Assembly (NCBI RefSeq): GCF_017873435.1 | Contig: NZ_JAGGKG010000013.1 | Span: forward strand, 62,001-126,000 | Source of the DNA: Paenibacillus turicensis | GTDB taxonomy: Bacteria > Bacillota > Bacilli > Paenibacillales > Paenibacillaceae | Reading direction: 5' to 3' | Length of the DNA: 64,000 nucleotides | Part shown: piece by piece, positions 1-8,215 of the stretch | How positions within the stretch are numbered: the first letter of the stretch is position 1 | Layout: every line of letters begins with the position of its first letter | Translations under genes and position numbers: made by a program | Notes under the pieces: generated by a model | The model's input: the letters and a program-made list of their open reading frames with translations, nothing else | Told to the model about the DNA's origin: nothing | Databases searched by the model: none

Positions 1-84
1 GCCCAGCTTTCTGGTTTGGGTAAAGCATAATAATATATCAAGTGCCCGTTCCACAGCACGAACAGTCAGTTTTTTATCTTCCAT
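1..84 (-). CDS. IclR-family transcriptional regulator, N-terminal fragment (runs off window)
   Basis: Only the first 28 codons lie in the window; the gene continues leftwards out of it. The visible residues (start MEDKK, then a T-V-R-A-V-E-R-A-L-D-I-L segment) match the N-terminal winged-helix opening of IclR regulators, which typically reads S-V-x-R-A-L-x-I-L. An AGGAGG lies 13 bases before the ATG and a perfect palindrome lies just upstream of it. Effector and target genes cannot be told from this fragment. Confidence 0.7.
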   Translation of the reverse strand, partial: MEDKKLTVRAVERALDILLCFTQTRKLG

Positions 85-106
85 AATACCCTTATTAACC
101 TCCTCT

Positions 107-125
107 TGTTTCATTACATGAAACA
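107..125. promoter_or_regulatory. 19-bp palindrome, candidate IclR autoregulatory operator
   Basis: Two perfect 8-bp arms (TGTTTCAT and ATGAAACA) separated by 3 bases sit directly upstream of the ribosome binding site of the IclR-type gene. IclR-family regulators such as KdgR bind TGAAACA/TGTTTCA-type palindromes, so self-regulation is a reasonable inference. Confidence 0.5.
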
Positions 126-190
126 TGGTTACATAAATTATAGAGGAGAAGTGTTTTATTCGTCAATGCACTTTAATATGCTTAAATAAA

Positions 191-510
191 CATCAAATCA
201 AATTCCATCGATAAATATACTTCAATAAAAAGGGCTCAATCTTAAAATAGGTACTTGACAATAAGCTAACGAAGCGAAGGAGCAGGGAGATGGTGGAGAA
301 GCGAACGCGCCCGCCTTTAAGGTCACAATTTCATCAATTCAACACATGTTATAAAGAAAATGGGGCCTTAACAGCGGTTGAAGCCACTCCCTGCTACGTA
401 GCCTCTTACTTCATGATTGTCAAGAACCGATTTCTGTTTTGATCCATTAAAAGGAAGTTGATTTAACAACAATCGCAAGAACGCTCTGGAGCGTAGCTAA
501 TTTATTGACC
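191..510. repeat. Nested interspersed element: type A copy (233-445) inserted in a type B remnant
   Basis: Bases 233-445 form a type A element with about 30-bp terminal inverted repeats (GGCTCAATCTTAAAATAGGT... against the reverse complement of the segment ending GATCC) and inner arms GAGCAGGGAG / CTCCCTGCT. The flanks, 191-232 and 446-500, are the middle and 3-prime part of a type B element like the ones at 53150 and 55769. ATAAAAAG (225-232) and ATTAAAAG (446-453) look like an 8-bp target duplication. No gene is visible in 85-657 apart from these elements. Confidence 0.7.
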
Positions 511-657
511 AATGGACATTGACTCCATGTTCAATTTGCTGTAACTTCGTATTATTATAGTTCGACAGATTGTGACTAAATCCTCATATTCCTTGCATTA
601 CCCTAGGAAGAAGGACTAGTCTATCTCAAACTTATTTTTATCGTTAGGAGGGAGCGT

Positions 658-1668
658 ATGAATCAGATCTCACCCCAAGATCTTCCTTTATCGGCTGGAT
701 CTAGAGACGCAAGCTCTCCTGTGCAATTATCAACTCGGCGAATTTCACTGAAGCATATTCTGGTTGCTTTATTGCTATCCATTTTATTTTTCTTAATTTT
801 TTGCTTCATCTCGTTACATGGATATATTGCATGGGTGTTGTCTAACCCTACCGTTGCCCCAATTTATTCCAATCCGAAGTTGTCCAAAAACTTGGATTAT
901 GAGGATGTTCGTTTCCCCGCGGCTGATGGTAGTCGTTATATGAACGGCTGGTATATTCCTGCTGAAAATGCAACAAAAACGATTGTATTCAGTCATGGTT
1001 ATGGCGCAAATCGGGAAGAATCCTGGATACCAATGTATGATTTAGCCCACTATGCCCATAGTCTAAAGTTTAATGTCTTAATGTTTGATTACGGGTTTGC
1101 TGACCATAGCAATAGTGAGGTTGCTACAGGCGGTAAAAAGGAATCACAGCAGCTGCTTGGAGCGATTGAATTAGCGAAGCAAAAGGGAGCAAAAGAAATC
1201 GTGGTGTGGGGCTTTTCCATGGGAGCAGGAACAGCATTACAAACAGCACTGGTCAGCCCTGACATTGATGCGATGATTTTAGATAGTACTTTTTTGCTTG
1301 AACCAGATACGATGTATCATAACATTAGACAAAACATTGCCTTGCCCCGTCATCCTTCACTTGAAATTATCGGGATGCTGTTACCTGTCTTAAATGGTAC
1401 CAGTCTAGGGCAAATTCCTTATCAGGAAGTGAAATCAAAGGACTATCCATTTCCAACTTTATTTATTCATGGCACACAGGATGTAAAAGCACCTTATCCA
1501 ATCGCTGAGCAATTAGCAGCGAATCAGACCAATCCGAAGTCAGGGGTTTGGATCGTAGAGGGCTCTCATCATGAGCTTATTTTCCGTGAACATCCAAAAG
1601 AATATTTACGTAGAGTCTCTTCCTTTCTTGGTAGTATTAATCCAAGTCCTGAATCACAAAAGGAATAG
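658..1668 (+). CDS. Membrane-anchored alpha/beta hydrolase
   Basis: 336 residues. One N-terminal transmembrane segment (about residues 32-57) is followed by an alpha/beta-hydrolase fold. The nucleophile elbow is G-F-S-M-G (Ser about 185), an acid lies in the T-Q-D-V-K-A-P segment, and the catalytic His is in G-S-H-H near residue 305. The HG-Y-G oxyanion segment (S-H-G-Y-G-A-N) is also present. It resembles YqkD/YfhR-type hydrolases of Bacilli, whose substrates are mostly unknown. The start is supported by GGAGGGAG upstream of the ATG. It is followed by a hairpin that overlaps the RBS of the next gene. Confidence 0.85.
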   Translation: MNQISPQDLPLSAGSRDASSPVQLSTRRISLKHILVALLLSILFFLIFCFISLHGYIAWVLSNPTVAPIYSNPKLSKNLDYEDVRFPAADGSRYMNGWYIPAENATKTIVFSHGYGANREESWIPMYDLAHYAHSLKFNVLMFDYGFADHSNSEVATGGKKESQQLLGAIELAKQKGAKEIVVWGFSMGAGTALQTALVSPDIDAMILDSTFLLEPDTMYHNIRQNIALPRHPSLEIIGMLLPVLNGTSLGQIPYQEVKSKDYPFPTLFIHGTQDVKAPYPIAEQLAANQTNPKSGVWIVEGSHHELIFREHPKEYLRRVSSFLGSINPSPESQKE

Positions 1669-1679
1669 ACATAAAGTGG

Positions 1680-1726
1680 GCCTCCCTGCGAATAAGTTGA
1701 TAGAAACAACTTTTTCTTGAGGAGGC
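1680..1726 (+). terminator. Hairpin between hydrolase and SOD genes; its 3-prime arm is the SOD ribosome binding site
   Basis: GCCTCC at 1680-1685 is complementary to GGAGGC at 1721-1726, the Shine-Dalgarno of the following gene. A smaller stem AGTTG/CAACT followed by a T run lies inside. It can act as a terminator for the hydrolase gene or hide the downstream RBS; the sequence alone does not decide. Confidence 0.4.
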
Positions 1727-1733
1727 TTATTTT

Positions 1734-2852
1734 ATGTCTTATAGGAACGAACCCGACCATTGGGTTCGCATTCTGGAGGAAATAAATTTCTGGAAGATCC
1801 AAGAAACGGAGCATGCAAGATTAATCCAATCCTCCACCCCTGATTTAGAAGAGCCCTTTGTCAATTTGTTAAAGGAATGGGAACAGTTATTTACAACGAC
1901 GTCGCGTGCTGCTGCCACTTTACTACAAACTACAGGCACTATCGCGGTAAGAGATACTGAATCACTTTGGGTTGAAAATGCCAAACATTTGTTGCAGGTC
2001 GCGCTGGAGCAATCTGATCAATTTGCAAGACAGCTGCATAACTTAACAAATCATAGCACAGCTGTGCAAAACCAACCGCTTGGGCAATCCTTGATTGGAC
2101 ACGTCATTTCAGAATCACAATACTTCATTAATTCTACAGACTCCCTTTCAAGGGTAAGTGAGCAACAGGAATTAAAGACGCAGCAAACATTAGAGACTCC
2201 TTTAGCAGAAACTAGAAGCCCACAGCCTGTTCCAATTGGCGGGCACACCCTTCCACCTCTTCCGTATGCGTATAATGCTTTAGAGCCTTATATTGATGAG
2301 GAAACGATGCGCATTCACCATGATAAACATCATCAATCGTATGTCGATGGGCTAAATAAAGCAGAACTTAAGCTAGAGGAAGCAAGGAAAAGCGGGAACT
2401 TTGACTTAGTTAAGCATTGGGAGCGAGAGCTTGCCTTTAATGGTGCGGGGCATTATTTGCATACGATATTTTGGACCATTATGAGTCCTAATGGAGGCGG
2501 TAAGCCAGCGGGTGATTTGCTTAAGGCGATCGAACGTGATTTTGGAAGCTACGATGCCTTTAAGCAGCAGTTTTCTAAAGCGGCGGAAAATGTTGAGGGT
2601 GGAGGTTGGGCGATCCTAGTATGGAGCCCACGAAGCCATCGACTAGAGATTCTAACTGCCGAAAAGCATCAAAACTTGTCCCAGTGGGATGTTGTCCCAT
2701 TGCTTGTACTTGATGTATGGGAGCACGCTTATTATTTGAAGCATCAAAATCAGCGGGCAAAATATATTGAGGATTGGTGGAACGTGGTCAATTGGCCTGA
2801 GGTTAGCTACCGTTATGATTATGCTAAACAGCTGATGTGGACGCCGTATTAA
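1734..2852 (+). CDS. Superoxide dismutase (Fe/Mn type) with N-terminal DUF2935-like domain
   Basis: 372 residues. Residues 1-150 form a helical domain with an E-x-x-F-W...E-H-A pattern like DUF2935. Residues about 165-370 are a complete Fe/Mn superoxide dismutase that dismutes superoxide to hydrogen peroxide and oxygen. Metal ligands are visible: the His in H-H-D-K-H-H, the His in H-Y-L-H-T-I-F-W, and Asp and His in D-V-W-E-H-A-Y-Y. No signal peptide is seen, so it should be cytoplasmic. It resembles B. subtilis SodF-type enzymes, which also have an N-terminal extension. Fe versus Mn cannot be assigned with confidence. Confidence 0.88.
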   Translation: MSYRNEPDHWVRILEEINFWKIQETEHARLIQSSTPDLEEPFVNLLKEWEQLFTTTSRAAATLLQTTGTIAVRDTESLWVENAKHLLQVALEQSDQFARQLHNLTNHSTAVQNQPLGQSLIGHVISESQYFINSTDSLSRVSEQQELKTQQTLETPLAETRSPQPVPIGGHTLPPLPYAYNALEPYIDEETMRIHHDKHHQSYVDGLNKAELKLEEARKSGNFDLVKHWERELAFNGAGHYLHTIFWTIMSPNGGGKPAGDLLKAIERDFGSYDAFKQQFSKAAENVEGGGWAILVWSPRSHRLEILTAEKHQNLSQWDVVPLLVLDVWEHAYYLKHQNQRAKYIEDWWNVVNWPEVSYRYDYAKQLMWTPY

Positions 2853-2859
2853 AAAAGAT

Positions 2860-2919
2860 AAAATTAGTGGTAGACAATGCTGAAGGTGGTAGCTACGAGA
2901 CAGAGGGTTCTTCCGAGTG
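2860..2919 (-). repeat. Fragment of the type B interspersed element, inverted
   Basis: The reverse complement of this stretch matches the 3-prime half of the element at 55769-55973 (GAAC.CTCTG...CGTAGCTACC ... AGTGC region). Its 5-prime half is missing. Confidence 0.5.
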
Positions 2920-2926
2920 AAATAAA

Positions 2927-2964
2927 GGACGGCTGTTCATACACAGCCGTCCTCCATTTTTTCG
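2927..2964 (+). terminator. Rho-independent terminator of the SOD gene
   Basis: GGACGGCTGT and ACAGCCGTCC form a 10-bp stem, followed by CCATTTTTT. Confidence 0.85.
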
Positions 2965-2989
2965 TTTTCCTTAATTCAGGTTCATGAAT

Positions 2990-3183
2990 TCTAAATGAGT
3001 AGTTGATAAACACCCCAGATTAGCGAAGAAGCAGAGAGATTCTGGAGAAGTGTAACGTTCGTATTTAAAACCGGATTTCAACAAACAACGTCATACTGAC
3101 CGAAATCTGGTTTTAATAACGATCGAAAGAACTCTCTGTTCGTAGCCTCCAACTCCATTTTATCAACTACTAATTTTTTTATA
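2990..3183. repeat. Interspersed element, type B copy
   Basis: The ends carry TAGTTGATAAA and its inverted copy TTTATCAACTA. Inside are the inner arms CAGAGAGATTCT / AGAACTCTCTG and a variable hairpin with arms AAAACCGGATTTC and GAAATCTGGTTTT. The hairpin sequence differs from other copies but occupies the same place. Confidence 0.65.
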
Positions 3184-3193
3184 GCACCTGAAA

Positions 3194-3787
3194 CTACTCT
3201 TTAATTAGAGATAAGAACTCCGCTCTAGAGGCTGCATGGGAACGGAAGCTCCCGCGAACCGCAGACGTAATCGTCTTACTTCCTGGTTTCTTGACGCCAC
3301 GCGAGCACATACACAGGTGTTCACCTTCAACAACCACCATAACGCCATTTGGCTTTAAGGCATCATCTAAAATATCCGCGATTTGTGAAGTAATTCGCTC
3401 CTGTACCTGCAAGCGACGTGTAACGACTTCAACTAATCGGGCTAACTTGCTTAAGCCAACAATTTGTCCACTCGGAATATATCCGATATGCACCTTACCA
3501 AAAAAAGGAGCCATATGATGCTCACATTGACTGTAATACACAATGTCCTTTACAATGACAAGCTCCTGATGATTTTCCTCAAAGGTAACACCTAATACTT
3601 CAACGGGATCAATGCCATACCCACCAAATATTTCCTCATACATTCGAGTAACTCTGGCAGGCGTTTCAATTAAACCTTCACGTTCAACATCTTCCCCTAC
3701 GAGCTTCAGAATCTCTCTAATATGATGTTCGATCTGAGCTCGATTTTCACCAACGTGCTTATTGGTATAATCCTTTAGTCCTGACAT
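3194..3787 (-). CDS. folE: GTP cyclohydrolase I
   Basis: 197 residues, the usual length. It converts GTP to 7,8-dihydroneopterin triphosphate, the first step of folate (and queuosine/pterin) biosynthesis, in the cytoplasm. Zinc and active-site residues are visible: C-E-H-H-M-A-P-F (Cys/His) and the later Cys in M-C-S-R-G-V-K-K-P. E-R-I-T-S-Q-I-A and the P-A-R-V segment are typical of the family. The start is supported by AGGAGTGG before the ATG. It stands alone, with yneF upstream on the same strand; there is no folate operon here. Confidence 0.95.
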   Translation of the reverse strand: MSGLKDYTNKHVGENRAQIEHHIREILKLVGEDVEREGLIETPARVTRMYEEIFGGYGIDPVEVLGVTFEENHQELVIVKDIVYYSQCEHHMAPFFGKVHIGYIPSGQIVGLSKLARLVEVVTRRLQVQERITSQIADILDDALKPNGVMVVVEGEHLCMCSRGVKKPGSKTITSAVRGSFRSHAASRAEFLSLIKE

Positions 3788-3869
3788 TAGAGGCCACTCC
3801 TATTCCTTAGGAAAAACATGTTGTAAAAATCACGATAACTGCAACATCATTATTATTCGTTATTCTCTG

Positions 3870-4109
3870 TTATTTTTTATTTTTACGGTTTTTTGCACCT
3901 TGTGGCATATTCTTTTGGTTTTTCATCATCTGCTGCGCTTGCTGCATTTGCCTGTTATTGAGGTTATACCCCATTTGCTTCGCCATTTGTTGCAGCATTT
4001 GTGGATCACTTTGCATTTTGGTAAGCTGACGCTTCAAATAGAATACGCCAATTGCAAAACCAGCAATCAACCCTACAATTAGAGCAACAATTCCTACTAC
4101 ATAAATCAT
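3870..4109 (-). CDS. yneF: YneF family small membrane protein (UPF0154)
   Basis: 79 residues from the ATG at 4109, preferred because AAGGGTGG lies about 7 bases upstream; a GTG four codons earlier overlaps that RBS. One N-terminal transmembrane helix (residues 1-24) is followed by a K-R-Q-L-T segment, the N-P/D-P-Q-M-L family segment (M-Q-S-D-P-Q-M-L), a Gln/Met-rich stretch and a basic Lys/Asn tail. It matches UPF0154/YneF of Bacilli. Function is unknown. Confidence 0.85.
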   Translation of the reverse strand: MIYVVGIVALIVGLIAGFAIGVFYLKRQLTKMQSDPQMLQQMAKQMGYNLNNRQMQQAQQMMKNQKNMPQGAKNRKNKK

Positions 4110-4234
4110 CACTTCATCCACCCTTAAGCTTAATTTAGATATGCTAAAACAAGCTTATCATATCATTCCTAATATAAGACAAGCAATCGATCTTTTTTTA
4201 TTTTAAGTCACTCTTTTTTCACTTTAAGTCAAAT

Positions 4235-5272
4235 CTAGGCTAAGACAGCATCAATAAACACCGTAGTCTCTACCGCAAGATCCACTTCCTTGACGTCCAT
4301 CTCTTCGCCCACACCACGAATAATACGGACAACCGGTCTACCTGGCAACCCACGGTGCTGGCGAACTACAACCCCATTTTCCTTGGTAGACAACCTTACC
4401 CCAGTCCCATTAGGATATACGGAAATAATTCTAGTAAATTCGATTAACACATCTCGATCCAATTCCTTTTCCGAGAGCGCCATTAATTCCTCACAAGCTT
4501 CGTGTGGCATAAGTGGACGTCTACCTGTATCACCACTACCTCCTATTAAATTATCATAGAGGTTAGCGACAGCGACAATTTTAGCGTATAAATGAATTTC
4601 ATCTCCACTTAAACCTCGTGGTATACCACTACCATTTAACCGTTCATGGTGTTGGAGAGCGATATGCGCAACCATTAGGCTAAGATCACGCTTTTTCTTA
4701 ATCATTTCGAACCCTCTCCACGTATGATGCTCCTTCACACCCGCAATGTTTAGATCGTCTGGATGCTCCACCGACTTGCCGATATCATGGAGAAGTGCAC
4801 CAATTGCTAAATCCTTTAGCTGAGAAAAATTGAGCCCCATATTAATGCCCATCATAACGGATAAGAGGCATACGTTCATGGCGTGTAAATAATGAGCATT
4901 ATCGACGGTCCGAATATCTGTGAGCTGAAGCAATACTCCCTTTTGATTCAGCACTTCATTTAACAACGTATCCATACTGCTAAATATTTTTTTAGTGCTC
5001 CACTCTTTTCCTGACCTTACTGCTCCTTGAAGCTCGTTCATTTCTTTATAAACCTGAACCTTCGTTGTCTCATTGACAACATCCTCAAGCTCCACATCTG
5101 GCAAATCGTTATCTTTGACATAAATCATCGTGACACCAATTCGTTTTAGCGTATTAATCATGTAGACAGTGAGCTGTATACCCGCCGATAACAACACCGT
5201 TCCATTGGCAGAGTACACCGTTTTCCCTAAATATTGCCCGGGCTCAATATCATCAACATTTAAAAATCTCAT
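4235..5272 (-). CDS. HD-GYP domain protein, probable cyclic-di-nucleotide phosphodiesterase
   Basis: 345 residues. An N-terminal region of about 120 residues precedes an HD-GYP domain. H-D-I-G-K (about residue 168) gives the metal-binding HD pair, and H-H-E-R-L-N-G-S-G-I-P is the second signature. Family members hydrolyse cyclic di-GMP. The normal G-Y-P is G-I-P here and the D-G-x-G is N-G-S-G, so activity or substrate may be altered. The start is supported by AGGGGGAT before the ATG. It lies 19 bases after queG on the same strand and may be cotranscribed with it. Confidence 0.85.
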   Translation of the reverse strand: MRFLNVDDIEPGQYLGKTVYSANGTVLLSAGIQLTVYMINTLKRIGVTMIYVKDNDLPDVELEDVVNETTKVQVYKEMNELQGAVRSGKEWSTKKIFSSMDTLLNEVLNQKGVLLQLTDIRTVDNAHYLHAMNVCLLSVMMGINMGLNFSQLKDLAIGALLHDIGKSVEHPDDLNIAGVKEHHTWRGFEMIKKKRDLSLMVAHIALQHHERLNGSGIPRGLSGDEIHLYAKIVAVANLYDNLIGGSGDTGRRPLMPHEACEELMALSEKELDRDVLIEFTRIISVYPNGTGVRLSTKENGVVVRQHRGLPGRPVVRIIRGVGEEMDVKEVDLAVETTVFIDAVLA

Positions 5273-5291
5273 GGCCTTATCCCCCTGCGAC

Positions 5292-6485
5292 CTATTCTTG
5301 TTGATCGTTTATGGCTTGCGTTTCTAACCGCTGTTTCGCGAGATGCAAACGCCCAAGCACTAATTCATCTTGCTCTACCTCAAGTGCCTGCTCCACTGCT
5401 TCCAGCGCTTCTTGCCCACCAATTCGACTTAGCGACCACGCCGCTGTGCCACGCATAAATGCTCTTGGCTCCTTTGTCATAATTTCAATAAGCTTAGGCA
5501 CGGCTGCCTTTTCCTTAAAGTTACCAAGGGCAATTACAGCATTACGTTGAATTGGATTTTTGCCTCTCCATGCCGCCGCACTAATCCCAAATTTTTCTTT
5601 AAATTCTCGATTACTTAAATCAAGGATTGGCATTAATAATGGCTTAACGACTTCGGGATCAGGCTGAAGCTCTGGCCGGTGTGTCCAATACTTCCCTTTA
5701 TTTTTAGGGCATACGATTTGGCACGTATCACAGCCGTATAAGCGATTTCCCATCTTTACCATAAATTCTTCTTCAAGTAATCCTTTATTTTGTGTCTGAA
5801 ACGATATACAACGTTGTGCATTCAGCACACCAGGCTCAACTAATGCCCCTGTCGGACATGCATCCAGACATTTCGTACAATCCCCACAATCCTCTGTCAC
5901 GGGTGTATCAGGAGAAAATGGAATGTTTGTAATTAGTTCACCAAGATAAATCCAAGAACCCCATTTGGGCGAAATGATTAAGCAGTTTTTCCCTCTAAAG
6001 CCAATTCCCGCTCGATGCGCAACAGCACGATCCATTAACGCACCTGTATCCACCATATTCACTAGCTTTGCTTCCGGTACACGTTCACGTATGAACGCCT
6101 CTAGTCTGTGCATTGCCTCACGTAGAACATAATGATAATCTCTTCCCCATGCCGATCTTGCTAAAATGCCACGCCGTTCACCGGGTTCTGATTTAGGAGG
6201 TTTTTCCATCTTAGAAGGGTAAGCGACAGCGATCGAAATTAACGACGCAGGCGTGCCATCAAAGGACAATTCGGGATAAATACGCTTTTCTATGTCAGGC
6301 TCCTCAAAACCAGACTCGTAGCCCTTCTCACGACGATCGATGAGTACCTGCTTTAGAGATAGGAAAGGATCCGCCGAAGCAAAACCGATGTCATCAATAC
6401 CTAAATCAAAGGCAGCGGCTTTAATTTCCTGCTTTAATTGCTCCCAAGAGCTCGTTTTTTGTATCGGTGTGGTTGTTGTCGTCAT
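5292..6485 (-). CDS. queG: Epoxyqueuosine reductase
   Basis: 397 residues from ATG 6485; a GTG at 6509 overlaps the AAGGAGGAG and is less likely. It reduces epoxyqueuosine to queuosine in tRNA anticodons, using cobalamin and two 4Fe-4S clusters. The cluster motifs are C-G-D-C-T-K-C-L-D-A-C-P and C-D-T-C-Q-I-V-C-P. The C-terminal 80-90 residues have HEAT-like repeats, as in the Bacillus enzyme. The rest of the queuosine pathway is not in this window. Confidence 0.95.
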   Translation of the reverse strand: MTTTTTPIQKTSSWEQLKQEIKAAAFDLGIDDIGFASADPFLSLKQVLIDRREKGYESGFEEPDIEKRIYPELSFDGTPASLISIAVAYPSKMEKPPKSEPGERRGILARSAWGRDYHYVLREAMHRLEAFIRERVPEAKLVNMVDTGALMDRAVAHRAGIGFRGKNCLIISPKWGSWIYLGELITNIPFSPDTPVTEDCGDCTKCLDACPTGALVEPGVLNAQRCISFQTQNKGLLEEEFMVKMGNRLYGCDTCQIVCPKNKGKYWTHRPELQPDPEVVKPLLMPILDLSNREFKEKFGISAAAWRGKNPIQRNAVIALGNFKEKAAVPKLIEIMTKEPRAFMRGTAAWSLSRIGGQEALEAVEQALEVEQDELVLGRLHLAKQRLETQAINDQQE

Positions 6486-6681
6486 TCCGCTTTTTTGCTC
6501 CTCCTTCACATTGATGCATTACATTCTATATAAAACCCGTGCAATATATCATCAGTAAGACACGCTACATATCACATCTACATTTCATTTGGTACTAGTT
6601 ATCACCATAAACAATCGCCTTATTTATTATCATAGACATTTGGTACTATTCATCATAGACAAACCACACTATCTATATCGG

Positions 6682-7242
6682 TTACAAACTACGAATTGTA
6701 TAAATTGGCCATATTATAAATTCAGCTCTTCCAACAATATCTTCTTTTCGTACACTTCCAAAATATCGGCTATCCTTACTTTTTCCCGCATGTCGATTAT
6801 CTCCCATTACAAAAAACTCACCTGCTTGAAGCTTAATAAGGGGCATATCATCATCCTCTATTTCAACATCCGTATAGGGCTCATTTACAATTTCATTATT
6901 AACATAGAGCTTATGATTTTTTATTTCAACCTGATCACCTGGAACACCAATAACACGTTTTACTAAAAATGAATTGTTTTTATCTTTAGAAGTAGGGTCC
7001 TTTAACACGACAATCTCGCCATGCTGAGGGGCATAAAAGTAGTAAACTAGCTTATCTATAAACATTCTTTCTTGATTAGCCAATGTCGGTAACATCGATT
7101 GCCCTTTTACTACAGTTAAATTAAAGACGTATTGATTTAAGAGTAACAGAATTACAAATGCGATTATACATGTCTTCAAAATAAAAAATAGGTCTCTTCG
7201 CCACTTTTTGTGAGGTACTTCGTCAAGATGTTCTTCAGGCAT
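6682..7242 (-). CDS. sipS: Type I signal peptidase
   Basis: 186 residues. A single N-terminal transmembrane segment (about 20-40) is followed by an extracytoplasmic catalytic domain. Catalytic Ser lies in G-Q-S-M-L-P-T-L and catalytic Lys in V-K-R-V-I-G-V-P-G-D; the M-G-D-N-R box and the S-x-D-S-R-Y-F-G box are present. It cleaves signal peptides of secreted pre-proteins at the outer face of the membrane. GGGAG precedes the ATG. Which paralogue it is cannot be told. The + strand ORF across it is its shadow. Confidence 0.93.
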   Translation of the reverse strand: MPEEHLDEVPHKKWRRDLFFILKTCIIAFVILLLLNQYVFNLTVVKGQSMLPTLANQERMFIDKLVYYFYAPQHGEIVVLKDPTSKDKNNSFLVKRVIGVPGDQVEIKNHKLYVNNEIVNEPYTDVEIEDDDMPLIKLQAGEFFVMGDNRHAGKSKDSRYFGSVRKEDIVGRAEFIIWPIYTIRSL

Positions 7243-7287
7243 AACTAGTCACTCCCTTGCGTATAATGGAATATTTTTACAATAGAA

Positions 7288-7328
7288 AAGCATATCCTTC
7301 ACCCATAAAATGAGCAGAGGATATGCTT
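7288..7328 (-). terminator. Terminator of the GNAT gene
   Basis: AAGCATATCCT and AGGATATGCTT form an 11-bp stem, followed on the minus strand by TTTTCTATTG. Confidence 0.75.
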
Positions 7329-7379
7329 ACTAAAAAACAATACGATGAAAGACATCTGTTGACACTATTGTTGTCACGA

Positions 7380-7814
7380 TTATGACAACGATTGAACTGC
7401 CGCAATATTTAGCTTCTGAAATGCCTCAAGAAACTTATTGGCACCATAGCCCATTGCTTCATACAGTGGCATAACAGCCTTGTTATGTTCATCTCCTGCA
7501 ATCACAATACGACGAACATTACGTTGTTGGAATCGTTGCTCCATTGCGGTGACAAGTCCCTTGCCTACGCCACGTCTCCGATACTCAGGGTGCACAGCAG
7601 TGCGGTAAATGCAACCAAGATTGTGATCTATGGTTCCAATTAATACGCCTACAATCTCATCCTCAACATCAGCAATCATGATTAACTCTGAATCCCAGGA
7701 CAACTGTCTAGCAAACGCACGTTTCGTATCTTCATAACAATCTTCCGATAAGGCAACCTGCAAAAGCTCCATCACTTGACTAGCATCACTCAACTGAAAG
7801 GAACGAATACGCAT
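7380..7814 (-). CDS. GNAT family N-acetyltransferase
   Basis: 144 residues from ATG 7814, chosen because AAAAGGAGA lies 9 bases upstream; the frame is open further but has no good RBS there. The acetyl-CoA motif reads E-Y-R-R-R-G-V-G-K-G-L, with a conserved beta strand and the Y-E-A-M-G-Y C-terminal motif. It is expected to transfer an acetyl group to an amine; the substrate is unknown. It stands alone with its own terminator. Confidence 0.85.
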   Translation of the reverse strand: MRIRSFQLSDASQVMELLQVALSEDCYEDTKRAFARQLSWDSELIMIADVEDEIVGVLIGTIDHNLGCIYRTAVHPEYRRRGVGKGLVTAMEQRFQQRNVRRIVIAGDEHNKAVMPLYEAMGYGANKFLEAFQKLNIAAVQSLS

Positions 7815-8091
7815 GCTTTGATCTCCTTTTTTCACGCAAGATAAAATCATTAAACTAAACAACTAGCAACAATGATGCAAACGACAATTATGCAAAAAAT
7901 AAAATTGATGAAACAAAGTAAAAAAAACGAAAACATTTTATTCGTCTATTTAAATGTTTAATTGACATATGCAAAATATTGGAACGCTAAAGGCTACCTA
8001 TGTTTACATGAATTAAACAATTGATTCAGACAAAAACTGCTTTCTTTGTCCATTAAACCATATAAATCACCATAATACATCATTTTTCTCG

Positions 8092-8105
8092 TGAAAGCGC
8101 TTTAT
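8092..8105. promoter_or_regulatory. Possible catabolite responsive element upstream of the lipoprotein SOD
   Basis: TGAAAGCGCTTTAT fits the CcpA box consensus TGWAANCGNTNWCA at about 12 of 14 positions. The rest of the 400-base intergenic region (7815-8215) is AT-rich and I see no gene in it. Confidence 0.3.
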
Positions 8106-8215
8106 ATTAAGCGTTTACATTTAAACTTTCTTAAAAATCTTCATATATTGGAAATAAATATGTATAAAAAGACGATTTTTGCCAAAAATAGGTCTGATCA
8201 TTGGAGGTGATTTAC

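Noticed and set aside
6589..6966. 125-residue + strand ORF
   Set aside because: It lies opposite the signal peptidase gene, has no RBS and a composition of low-complexity Tyr/Ile/Asn; shadow of sipS.
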